A stretch of 36,085 nt of DNA from Odoribacteraceae bacterium (GTDB lineage: Bacteria; Bacteroidota; Bacteroidia; Bacteroidales; Marinifilaceae): positions 1-36,085 of the forward strand of contig JAITJA010000034.1 of NCBI GenBank assembly GCA_031279175.1. Direction: 5' to 3'. The position numbers and the translations under genes are program-made. The number at the start of each line of letters is the position of its first letter. The stretch's first letter is position 1. Below the pieces are notes generated by a model that did no database searches, had not been told where the DNA came from, and saw only the letters and a list, made by a program, of their open reading frames with translations. Below, one piece after another: positions 23,579 to 30,820 of this stretch.

Positions 23579-24757
23579 TTATCTCGTCGAGATCATATTC
23601 TCGTTTTCATTTAAGGACAATGCCTGCCTGATGGATCCCAGTACTTTGTGTAGGTCGTCGTTCAAGAATAACTTGCCATAGACAGGTTCGTCATCAAGGG
23701 ACGGATCGTGGTAAACGGGCTGTCCGTAATACTCGACCAGGTGCAGGAGTACCTCTTTCAGCGATTTGCCATTTAATATCCACACGCCGTTCACCCACGC
23801 GATGTAATCGCCCGCGTTTACTGTTTCTTTTTTCAAGATGCCGGTTTCGTCCATTTCCACCCGTTCGTTCGGCTGTACCTTCACGCATCGTTCCTGGAGG
23901 TCTGTTACCTCTACCGCTCCTTCTACCAGCACAACCGACGCCTCCGAATGTTCCTTGTACGCGGTCACGTTGAACGAGGTGCCGAGCACTTGCACGTCGA
24001 AGGTGGGCGTGCTCGCGATAAAAGGTCTCGTTTCGTCGCGGGAAACTTGCAGGTAGACCTCGCCTTCCACGAAGATTTTTCTTTTCCCCTGGCCGAAGGA
24101 ACGCGGGTAAACTACCTGACTGCCGGAATTTATCCAGATCTGGCTGCTGTCGGCAAGCACGATCATGGAGCGCCTCCCCTTGGGTACGATAATCCGGTTG
24201 TATTCTTCTTCTTCGTTTTTCGTTCCTGCCGGTATTCCGTTTAGTGTCTCGGAATTAACCTGCACGTCTCCTGCTGCCGAATAGGCTATCTTGGAATTGT
24301 TGGCTATTTGTATTTGCTTTTTGCCCGCCACGACAAGTGTTACCTCTTTTATCGTGTCTCCTGAGATGTCCTCTTGCACGTGTTGTTCTGTTCCCAGTGC
24401 GAGATCTTTTTCTTCTCTCGAGAGAAAAAGGAAAATGGAAAGAGTTGCCGCGATAATAATGGCGGCCACCGCACCACGTGTCCTCGCGGACGCGAATAAT
24501 TTCCCGCGAGAAGCGTTTCGCGATTCCCGCGCGTCATGTTCTTTAATTTTTTTCTCGATTTTGTACCACGTGTCTCCTGTACTGCTTTCCGCGGGAAGAC
24601 ATTCGTCCCACAGGAAGAACAGTTTCCGGAGTTCGTCTTCTTCGATCATTTTTGGCGTGAATGCCTGATCTCCAGGATGCGTGAGACGACGATCCAGGTA
24701 GGATGCTAATGACTCGTAATCGTCTTTATTTCCCATTTCACGTGATTTTTTGAACAT
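23579..24757 (-). CDS. FecR-type anti-sigma factor
   Basis: Inner-membrane regulator that holds the neighbouring ECF sigma factor until the SusC STN domain signals. The cytoplasmic N-terminal part (about 1-90, with FLWDECLPAESS) is the sigma-binding region. One membrane segment follows (about 96-113, AVAAIIIAATLSIFLFL). The periplasmic FecR domain (about 185-285) includes VPKGRRSMIVLADSSQIWIN, FVEGEVYLQV and VLGTSFNVTAY. A C-terminal DUF4974-like domain (about 310-385) contains VWILNGKSLKEVLLHLVEYYGQ. A second in-frame ATG at residue 8 (24736) is a possible start. It is 50 bp downstream of the sigma gene, with a hairpin in between. Confidence 0.93.
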   Translation of the reverse strand: MFKKSREMGNKDDYESLASYLDRRLTHPGDQAFTPKMIEEDELRKLFFLWDECLPAESSTGDTWYKIEKKIKEHDARESRNASRGKLFASARTRGAVAAIIIAATLSIFLFLSREEKDLALGTEQHVQEDISGDTIKEVTLVVAGKKQIQIANNSKIAYSAAGDVQVNSETLNGIPAGTKNEEEEYNRIIVPKGRRSMIVLADSSQIWINSGSQVVYPRSFGQGKRKIFVEGEVYLQVSRDETRPFIASTPTFDVQVLGTSFNVTAYKEHSEASVVLVEGAVEVTDLQERCVKVQPNERVEMDETGILKKETVNAGDYIAWVNGVWILNGKSLKEVLLHLVEYYGQPVYHDPSLDDEPVYGKLFLNDDLHKVLGSIRQALSLNENENMISTR

Positions 24758-24772
24758 AAAGACGCAATATTT

Positions 24773-24793
24773 TCGAAGATCTCCTATCTTCGA
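24773..24793 (-). promoter_or_regulatory. Perfect hairpin with AGGAG loop between sigma and anti-sigma genes
   Basis: TCGAAGAT, loop AGGAG, ATCTTCGA (minus strand): an 8-bp perfect stem with a Shine-Dalgarno-like loop, ending 15 bases before the FecR ATG. There is no T run, so it is not a standard terminator. A role in setting the sigma to anti-sigma ratio is inference. Confidence 0.5.
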
Positions 24794-24807
24794 GCGAGTT
24801 TTTTTAA

Positions 24808-25311
24808 TTATTTTTTCAGGGCTTTCGAGATTAGGCGCAATGAATTAGAGATATGTATGTTGATCGTTTTGATAGAAATACCGAGCATGGTCGCTATCTC
24901 TTTATAAGGTAGCCTTTCTATTTTTGCGAGCACGAAGACTTGTTGACACCTGGAAGGGAGTGTCCCGATAGCGCGGTTGATTCTTTCCATGTTTTCCTGG
25001 CTAATAACCTGTTCGTCGGGAGTCTGCAGGTCGCCGGGCACGAAAAACTCTCCTACCTCGTCCCACGAGACAGTGTTACCTTCATTCTTTTTCTTCCGCA
25101 AGTGAGAGATGGTTTTATTGTGAGCAATCGTGATCAACCATGCTTTCGGGTGAACGATGTCGTCTATTTTCTCCCTGTTTTGCCAGACCTCGAGGAACAC
25201 GTCACTTACGATTTCCTCCGCTTCTTCCCTCGAGAGCAGAAAGCCTCGGACATAGTAAAGTAGGTTGTCCGAATAAAGCTTGACAAAATGCTTAAAAGAG
25301 TGTTGATCCAT
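24808..25311 (-). CDS. ECF RNA polymerase sigma factor
   Basis: Sigma-70-family extracytoplasmic-function factor of 167 residues. Region 2 is seen as LLYYVRGFLLSREEAEEIVSDVFLEVW with AWLITIAHNKTISHLRKKK. Region 4 (about 110-165) contains LPSRCQQVFVLAKIERLPYKEIATMLGISIKTIN, a helix-turn-helix for -35 recognition. Length and order match the bacteroidal sigma factors paired with FecR. It is first in the sigma-fecR-susC-susD set and probably directs transcription of susC onward. A housekeeping-type -7 box about 110 bp upstream suggests basal transcription from the main sigma factor. Confidence 0.95.
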   Translation of the reverse strand: MDQHSFKHFVKLYSDNLLYYVRGFLLSREEAEEIVSDVFLEVWQNREKIDDIVHPKAWLITIAHNKTISHLRKKKNEGNTVSWDEVGEFFVPGDLQTPDEQVISQENMERINRAIGTLPSRCQQVFVLAKIERLPYKEIATMLGISIKTINIHISNSLRLISKALKK

Positions 25312-25642
25312 GTCGACGATATAATTCCGAAATTTATTCTACTGCCATTTAAATTCACTAATAACGCGAACGCGATGTCGTGAGTAATGAACTTATAGAG
25401 CCGCCCCTTTTTGTCAACTACAAAGATAGTGTTTTTCGGATGAAAGAATGGACGTGCATTAAAAAAAATTAGACGAACAGACGACCACTCCTTAAAATAT
25501 TCATCATGGGAGGCGGCAAGCAATGAAATATTTGGGGAAACAAAACAAAGGGGGGCGCTATAGAATGAGACGTGACGAACGCGATTCGTGCAATCCGATA
25601 CCACCTCGCAAGGGGCAACTTGATCTGGCGCGAGAGGCTTTT
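25312..25642. other. Intergenic region between the methyltransferase and sigma genes
   Basis: 331 bp between the end of the methyltransferase gene and the start of the sigma gene, both on the minus strand. It holds the candidate -7 box at 25421-25428. The base composition is more AT-rich than the neighbouring genes. Apart from a short inverted repeat around 25571-25591 (ACGAA with TTCGT) I see no gene, clear terminator or repeat. Confidence 0.5.
25421..25428 (-). promoter_or_regulatory. -7 promoter element for the sigma-fecR transcript
   Basis: On the minus strand TATCTTTG is a full match to TAnnTTTG and lies about 110 bp upstream of the sigma start. No good TTTG -33 box is present at the usual distance. 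Confidence 0.5.
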
Positions 25643-26824
25643 CTACACGGCCTTGTGACAAAGGAGTAGCACCCCTCCTCGTCCGACAAGTGTCGTGGCG
25701 AACAGGTAGACGTCACCGCCTTCTTTGATACCGCTTTTTTCGCGCAGTGCGGCGACGGAGAGAGTGAAATTACGGGCCGTGATGTTGGCTTTCTGGCAGC
25801 GCGCGGCGAGAAGTCGAAGGGCCTTCCCTGAGAAGTCAATGATCTCGTCCACGGCGAAGATCCTACCGGGGAAGGCGGGAAGAAGGTGGTCAGAGGTGTA
25901 GAGGTTGCCGCGCGAGTGTAGTTTCTCGAGATCGAGGCGAGTGGCGACGGTCTTGAACGCACCTGCTTTCAGGAGTGCGCTATTCGGTTCGTAGAGGTAG
26001 GCGCGCATGGCAGTGGCTTGCGTGGCAGTGGCTTCCAGCTCCTCCTGTCGGGTAAAGGAGAAGTGCTGCTCCCCACCGGTCGTGATGTTGACTGCGTGGA
26101 GCGTGGCCTGCTCGGGACGGTATTCCCTGCCCAGGAGGAGGAGTACCTCTTTGCACTCGTTTTTCACGGCAAGGACGTGGATCTCCTCGCATTCCGGGAA
26201 GAGGTGGAGCGTCTCGGTGATGTCGAGCATCGGGGAGCATTTCACGATGACGCGGCGGGAGCGTTCCAGTAGCAGCGGTTTCAACTGGAGTACGTCCGGC
26301 TCGCAATCGGCGAGGGCAAAGACTCGTTTGTTTTCCCTTGTCCTGCGGGAAGGGTCTATATAAAAGGTGTCGGCCGTGATTGATCCTGCCGCGTTGGCCG
26401 CGTCCTCGTGGAGCACGCGGGTGTTTGCGGCGTTCAGTACCGCGAAGTTTTCTTGCGCGGCGCGACAACAGGTGGGGTCTCGTTCGACATAGATAACTTC
26501 CCGTGCCGCCCTAGAGAGATAATAGGCGTCAACACCGAGTCCCCCTGTTAGGTCGCAGGCGGTTTCCCCGGCAATAAGGCGCTGTTTGTAAATGGCGGTG
26601 ATTTCCGATGAGGATTGTTCAACGGCGAGGCGGGAGGGGTAGACAAGCCGTCGTTCCGCGTGCCATGTCGGGATCTTTTCCTGCGCCGCCTGTCGGGCAA
26701 TGATCTGCTCGACAACGAAGGGGATGTCCACGCCGGGATATTTTCCAGCGGATAGGAGCAGGCGATCCGTCGCGTCTTGTTCGTGCGAGTGGATAAATTC
26801 GATTAAGCCGGGAGTCAATAGCAT
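25643..26824 (-). CDS. THUMP-like class I SAM-dependent methyltransferase
   Basis: Predicted nucleic-acid or RNA methyltransferase, cytoplasmic. The 393-residue protein has the SAM-binding motif CDLTGGLGVDAYYLSR, an acidic second motif (VIYVERDP) and a DPSRR motif in FYIDPSRRTRENKRVF. A C-terminal region (about 320-390, LRLLAARCQKANITARNFTLS) resembles the THUMP-like domain of this bacteroidal family. The start is the ATG at 26824 (MLLTPGLIEFIHSHEQDATD). A longer reading frame back to 26905 runs through the terminator and tRNA-Cys gene and is rejected. The substrate is not established. The gene has its own position after the tRNA terminator. Confidence 0.82.
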   Translation of the reverse strand: MLLTPGLIEFIHSHEQDATDRLLLSAGKYPGVDIPFVVEQIIARQAAQEKIPTWHAERRLVYPSRLAVEQSSSEITAIYKQRLIAGETACDLTGGLGVDAYYLSRAAREVIYVERDPTCCRAAQENFAVLNAANTRVLHEDAANAAGSITADTFYIDPSRRTRENKRVFALADCEPDVLQLKPLLLERSRRVIVKCSPMLDITETLHLFPECEEIHVLAVKNECKEVLLLLGREYRPEQATLHAVNITTGGEQHFSFTRQEELEATATQATAMRAYLYEPNSALLKAGAFKTVATRLDLEKLHSRGNLYTSDHLLPAFPGRIFAVDEIIDFSGKALRLLAARCQKANITARNFTLSVAALREKSGIKEGGDVYLFATTLVGRGGVLLLCHKAV

Positions 26825-26835
26825 GTTAATGGTAT

Positions 26836-26865
26836 AAAAAAAGGCAACCACTCTCGTGAAGTGGT
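26836..26865 (-). terminator. Terminator of tRNA-Cys
   Basis: ACCACT (minus) pairs with AGTGGT around the loop TCACGAG, followed by GCC and a run of seven T (plus-strand A run 26836-26842). It lies between the tRNA 3' end and the methyltransferase start. Confidence 0.88.
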
Positions 26866-26874
26866 CGTCTCTTG

Positions 26875-26945
26875 AGGTCGGTAGCAGAATCGAACTGCTG
26901 TACACGGTTTTGCAGACCGTTGCCTAACCGCTCGGCCAACCGACC
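26875..26945 (-). tRNA. tRNA-Cys (anticodon GCA)
   Basis: A 71-nt cloverleaf. The acceptor stem GGTCGGT pairs with ACCGACC, and the discriminator base is U, as expected for tRNA-Cys. The D-arm is GCC with GGC. The anticodon stem ACGGT with ACCGT encloses the loop CTGCAAA (anticodon GCA). The variable loop is short, and the T-arm AGCAG with CTGCT encloses TTCGATT. The 3' CCA is not encoded (CAA follows), so it is added after transcription. Confidence 0.96.
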
Positions 26946-26964
26946 CTGTCGCGATTTTGCAGGG

Positions 26965-26996
26965 CAAAAATAGATGGATTATTCTATACGTGCAAG
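26965..26996 (-). promoter_or_regulatory. Promoter of tRNA-Cys
   Basis: On the minus strand TATTTTTG (26965-26972) matches TAnnTTTG fully. A CTTG (26993-26996) stands 20 bp upstream as a weak -33 element. The box is 19 bp before the tRNA 5' end. Confidence 0.6.
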
Positions 26997-27007
26997 AATC
27001 TCCCGGA

Positions 27008-27376
27008 TTATTTTGAGAGGGTGACGCTGGTAGCGGCAACCTTTCCTCCCAGCGGGGGGTTGAGCTTGGATACTTTGACGGTCGCGCGGAGGAGTTCGGG
27101 GAAGGTGTCGTGGAGGGCCTCGAGGACGCGCCGGGCGACATGCTCCAGCAGGCGGGAGGGGGTTTTCATCTCTCTGGCGACGATCTCGTACGCGGAGAGA
27201 TAATTCAGCGTATCGTGAATGTTGTCACTGACAGTCGCTTTGTCGCAATTAGTGATTAATGTAACGTGCACTATAAATTTGTTTCCCACGAGGCGTTCCG
27301 TGTCATAACAGCCGTGGTAAGCAAAAAACTCCATTCCTTCCATTTCGATGATTCCTTCCATATCGATGTATTTCAT
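27008..27376 (-). CDS. folB: Dihydroneopterin aldolase
   Basis: Cleaves 7,8-dihydroneopterin to 6-hydroxymethyl-7,8-dihydropterin in folate synthesis, cytoplasmic. The 122-residue length fits the family. The signature FFAYHGCYDTERLVGNKF contains the conserved E27. Y59 lies in LNYLSAY, and the catalytic lysine is K104 in VSKLNPPLGG. It is a single gene in the minus-strand housekeeping run, with no other folate gene adjacent. Identification is secure. Confidence 0.94.
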   Translation of the reverse strand: MKYIDMEGIIEMEGMEFFAYHGCYDTERLVGNKFIVHVTLITNCDKATVSDNIHDTLNYLSAYEIVAREMKTPSRLLEHVARRVLEALHDTFPELLRATVKVSKLNPPLGGKVAATSVTLSK

Positions 27377-27449
27377 TTGCCCGCGAAGAAAGGGAATTTT
27401 CCCGACATCGGGAGAGGGAACGCGATGATCCCGGGATAGTCAACGAGAG

Positions 27450-28424
27450 TTATAGTATCATTAACATGGATGCGGTGAGAAGGGCGAGGAGGAGGAGGCG
27501 CCCCACGTAACGTCTCCGGTACGAGGCGAAATAATGCGCGTAGAGATAAGATAGGGGGACGAAGAGTACAAAGAGAAAAGTATGGCCAGGTAGTGGAATA
27601 AGAAGGAACGTGCTTCCCAGGAAGAATGATAATGAAATCATAGCGAGTATCTCGCGGCGCCGTGAGACCGCTTCGTAAAGAGTACGGGTCAACGCGTGGG
27701 TCATCGTCGCGAGAGATACCGCGACGAGTAACGCGATTGCAACCCACTCCAACGGGTGGAAGCGATAATCGGGCCACTCGCCCGCGTGTAAGGCGTTCAT
27801 GATCCTGTCGCGCACCGTCTCCAGGTTGTCGAACAAGAAGAAGTAGGCGACAATGAAGAGAAGCACGGTGACGAACCCGAGGAGTAATGCCATCATGTCT
27901 TTGAGAGTACTCCTGCCGGAGAAAGGCAGGACGAGTATCGCCCATGGTAACAGGAGCGCGAGCTTCGGGCAAAGGAGCACGGTAATGGCGATCAGCAGCC
28001 CGAAATCAAACACGGGAGCGTTGGAGTTAAGGCGCGTGATGATGAGTTGCAGGCGATCGATGGCCAGGGCAACCGGTGCTGCGGCGATCGCGTAGGCGTT
28101 GAGGCCGTGGCGGCAGAAAAGCCCGGCGGAGAGAATAAGATAGATGAACGCCGGCAGCACCGTCGTGCGGGAAAGTTCCCTGTGGCGGTCTGCGATAAAG
28201 AAAAGCAGGTAAGAGAGCAGGAGTAACCACAATGCACCTAACCAGAAAAGCCATTGCGTGTCGTGGTACTTATCGAGGAAGGGGAGGGCTATAATTCCTT
28301 CCTCGCTACACGCGTGGGTGCTCTCCCCGAGGTAGCGATACCCGGCGATAATCCCCGCCAGGATAAAGGGAAGGAGAAAAAGAAGATGAATCCGTTTGGT
28401 CTGGATGATCTGTTCGATGCTCAT
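27450..28424 (-). CDS. Multi-pass membrane protein, DUF6427-like
   Basis: A 324-residue integral membrane protein with about nine or ten hydrophobic segments, starting MSIEQIIQTKRIHLLFLLPF and ending LLLLALLTASMLMIL. There are short loops and no enzymatic motif I recognise. A position next to purD and the general pattern recall the bacteroidal DUF6427 membrane family, but this is a recollection rather than a search. It starts 9 bp after the purD stop, so the two are probably co-transcribed. The function is unknown. Confidence 0.65.
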   Translation of the reverse strand: MSIEQIIQTKRIHLLFLLPFILAGIIAGYRYLGESTHACSEEGIIALPFLDKYHDTQWLFWLGALWLLLLSYLLFFIADRHRELSRTTVLPAFIYLILSAGLFCRHGLNAYAIAAAPVALAIDRLQLIITRLNSNAPVFDFGLLIAITVLLCPKLALLLPWAILVLPFSGRSTLKDMMALLLGFVTVLLFIVAYFFLFDNLETVRDRIMNALHAGEWPDYRFHPLEWVAIALLVAVSLATMTHALTRTLYEAVSRRREILAMISLSFFLGSTFLLIPLPGHTFLFVLFVPLSYLYAHYFASYRRRYVGRLLLLALLTASMLMIL

Positions 28425-28433
28425 CGTGAGGGA

Positions 28434-29705
28434 CTACTTAAGGTCGCACCCGATGTCGTGCCTGTAATAGACTCCCTTGAAGTGGATTTTTCCTGCCCCG
28501 TCGTAAGAGCGTTGCAGGGCCTCTTCCAGGGTGTTTCCGCGGGAACTGACGGCGATCACGCGCCCCCCGTTGGTGAGCACGGCGCCGTTGCGGAAGGTTG
28601 TGCCGGCGTGGAACACGAGACACTCCCGCGTCTCTTTCAACCCGCTGATCTTGTGTCCTTTTTCGTAGCTCACCGGGTACCCGCCTGCCGTCAACATCAC
28701 GGCGGCCCGGTATCCGTCATCCAGCGTGCAGTCGTGCTCTCGCAGGGTACCTTTCTCCATTGCCTCGAAGAGCGAGAGGAGGTCGACGTTCAGGCGCGGG
28801 ATCACGACCTCCGTTTCCGGGTCTCCCATGCGGACGTTGTACTCGATCACGAAGGGATCTCCCCCGACGTTCATTAACCCGAGGAAGATAAAGCCCTTGT
28901 AGGGGATGCCATCGGCACGTAGTCCCTCGATCGTGGGGATCACGATGCGCTCTTCTACCTTCCGGTTGAAGGCTGCATCGGCGAACGGCACGGGGGAGAT
29001 CGCTCCCATCCCGCCCGTGTTGAGACCGGTATCACCCTCGCCGACACGCTTGTAATCCTTGGCCGCCCCGAGGATCTTGTAGTCCCGTCCGTCCGTCAGC
29101 ACGAAGACGGACAGCTCGATGCCCCGCAGGAATTCCTCGATCACGACCCGTTCCCCGGCCTTCCCGAACTTTCCCCCGAGCATCAGCCCCAACTCCCGTG
29201 CGGCCTCCGCCGGATCGTCCACGATTAGCACTCCTTTTCCAGCGGCCAGCCCGTCGGCCTTCAGGACGAGTGGCGGGCGTTGCCGTTGCAGGAAGGCGAT
29301 CCCTTCCGCGAGGTTCTCGCGTGTCACTGGCAGGTAGGCGGCGGTTGGGATCCCATGTCGTGTCATGAAATGCTTGGCAAACTCCTTGCTCCCCTCGAGT
29401 GCCGCCCCGGCGCGTCCCGGTCCGACGATCGTGAGAGAAGAATGCTTCCCGCTAGCCTCGAGATAGTCCCGGATGCCCTCCACGAGTGGTTCTTCCGGCC
29501 CGACAACGAGCATATCGATAGCCTCTCGTTCCACGAGGTGTGATACCCCCTCAAAGTCGGTCGGTCGGAGATTCACGTTCGTTGCCACCTCGCTCGTGCC
29601 GGCGTTCCCCGGTGCCACGAATAGCTTTGTCAACCGCTTGCTCCGGCTGATTTTCCACGCCAGCGCGTGTTCGCGGCCCCCGCCGCCAAGTAGTAAGACT
29701 CGCAT
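28434..29705 (-). CDS. purD: Phosphoribosylamine-glycine ligase (GAR synthetase)
   Basis: Second step of purine synthesis: joins glycine to phosphoribosylamine using ATP, cytoplasmic. The 423 residues start MRVLLLGGGGREHALAWKI and contain VGPEEPLVEGI, an ATP-grasp core with PPLVLKADGLAAGKGVLI, GDTGLNTGGMGAISPVP and YNVRMGDPETEVVIPRL, all hallmark PurD motifs. Length is normal. It lies between the membrane protein and the glycogen-synthase-like gene, 21 bp from the latter. Very secure. Confidence 0.97.
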   Translation of the reverse strand: MRVLLLGGGGREHALAWKISRSKRLTKLFVAPGNAGTSEVATNVNLRPTDFEGVSHLVEREAIDMLVVGPEEPLVEGIRDYLEASGKHSSLTIVGPGRAGAALEGSKEFAKHFMTRHGIPTAAYLPVTRENLAEGIAFLQRQRPPLVLKADGLAAGKGVLIVDDPAEAARELGLMLGGKFGKAGERVVIEEFLRGIELSVFVLTDGRDYKILGAAKDYKRVGEGDTGLNTGGMGAISPVPFADAAFNRKVEERIVIPTIEGLRADGIPYKGFIFLGLMNVGGDPFVIEYNVRMGDPETEVVIPRLNVDLLSLFEAMEKGTLREHDCTLDDGYRAAVMLTAGGYPVSYEKGHKISGLKETRECLVFHAGTTFRNGAVLTNGGRVIAVSSRGNTLEEALQRSYDGAGKIHFKGVYYRHDIGCDLK

Positions 29706-29726
29706 GATGAATGTATTTGCTTGCGA

Positions 29727-30533
29727 TTATTCCATCAGGTTATCGAAAAACTCGGAGTAGGCATTGATATATTCCTTCTCACCGGGGTTCTCCAGGACAG
29801 GTTTCCCGAGTTTGTTAGCGAATTGTTTCAGCTCGTCCGACACCTCCTTGTGGTGCAGGATGACCGCGTCGGCGTATTGGCAGGCGAGCTTGTTCAGGTT
29901 GATATGACTGGGTTCTTTGGCGACCGCGAGATCCTTGAGGGTGACGCCTTCCGTAACGGCTTTCTTGGCGAATTCGCTATCGAGCGCTCCGTCGAAATGG
30001 TCGTTGTAGGTGGAAAAGACGACTTTCGCTCGCGAGAAAATGGGGTCGTAGTAGTATTCTTTCTTCAGGTATAGTGGTGCCAGTGCCGTGAACCATCCCT
30101 GGCAGTAGATGAGGTCGGGCGACCAGCGTAATTTCCTGACTGTCTCGAAGACGCCGCGGTTAAAGAAGATTAGTCGCTCATCGTTATCCGGGAACAGGTG
30201 TCCCTCCTCGTCGAGTACCACGTGCTTGCGTTGAAAGTAATCGTCGTTGTCGATGAAGTAGACTTGCATCCGGGCGGATTGTATGGAGGCGACTTTAATG
30301 ATCAACGGGTGGTCTGTTTCGTTGATAATCACGTTCATGCCGGATAGACGGATGACTTCGTGCAGTTGGTTGCGCCGCTCGTTGATACACCCGTAACGAG
30401 GCATGAATGTCCTGATTTCTTTCCCCTTGTCCTGTATCCCCTGTGGGAGGTACCTGCCAATGTGCGCCATCTCCGTTTCCGGTAGGTAAGGGACGATCTC
30501 CTGGGATATGAATAGTACTCTTTTTTTTGCCAT
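29727..30533 (-). CDS. Glycogen/starch synthase N-terminal domain protein
   Basis: A 268-residue protein similar to the N-terminal (GT5) half of glycogen synthase: VLFISQEIVPYLPETEMAHI, FMPRYGCINERRNQLHEV, VYFIDNDDYFQRK, SPDLIYCQGWFTAL. The C-terminal GT-B half with the nucleotide-sugar site is absent, and the frame ends cleanly with no sign of a frameshift. Such short versions are common in Bacteroidota, so it is probably a genuine short protein rather than a broken gene. Whether it has transferase activity is unclear. The start MAKKRVLF at 30533 is preferred over 30590 because a full promoter lies between them. Confidence 0.8.
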   Translation of the reverse strand: MAKKRVLFISQEIVPYLPETEMAHIGRYLPQGIQDKGKEIRTFMPRYGCINERRNQLHEVIRLSGMNVIINETDHPLIIKVASIQSARMQVYFIDNDDYFQRKHVVLDEEGHLFPDNDERLIFFNRGVFETVRKLRWSPDLIYCQGWFTALAPLYLKKEYYYDPIFSRAKVVFSTYNDHFDGALDSEFAKKAVTEGVTLKDLAVAKEPSHINLNKLACQYADAVILHHKEVSDELKQFANKLGKPVLENPGEKEYINAYSEFFDNLME

Positions 30534-30560
30534 AACAACTACTTTTTCGGAAAAATCACA

Positions 30561-30591
30561 CAAAGATAGCGATTTCATCACAGACCCCAAA
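30561..30591 (-). promoter_or_regulatory. Full Bacteroidota-type promoter for the glycogen-synthase-like gene
   Basis: On the minus strand TTTG (30588-30591) is followed after 19 bp by TATCTTTG (30561-30568), matching both the -33 and -7 consensus. It lies 27 bp upstream of the ATG at 30533. Confidence 0.72.
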
Positions 30592-30700
30592 ATATCGCGA
30601 GTATAAAAATGTCCGGGATGCGAATGTGGGGGAGGGACGACGGGAGAAGGTTGATTAAGTGCATCACATGGTCGATGATTTACGGGGGGGACAAACTATT

Positions 30701-30742
30701 GACGGGCGATGATCGACCATCGACAGGCGATGATCGATCATC
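30701..30742. repeat. Two 21-bp tandem units (array 3)
   Basis: Two adjacent 21-bp units, GACGGGCGATGATCGACCAT plus C and GACAGGCGATGATCGATCAT plus C, with a decayed third (CCCAGTGGATGAATGG) from 30743. The second contains the perfect 14-bp palindrome GATGATCGATCATC. The array lies in the 287-bp gap between the tricorn-like gene's 3' end and the glycogen-synthase-like gene. The rest of that gap (30592-30700, 30743-30820) shows no gene. Confidence 0.85.
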
Positions 30743-30820
30743 CCCAGTGGATGAATGGAAAAGAACTGGCAATAATGATAAAGAGGCAGTTGTGCCAATC
30801 TTTCTCTCTGCCAGGAGGCT

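Noticed and set aside
26825..26905. N-terminal extension of the methyltransferase to 26905
   Set aside because: The extension would be encoded by the tRNA-Cys 3' part and its terminator. The ATG at 26824 starts the family-like sequence.
29727..30533. Glycogen synthase gene broken by a frameshift
   Set aside because: The downstream sequence runs directly into purD, with no remnant of the GT-B C-terminal half. Short versions are usual in this phylum.
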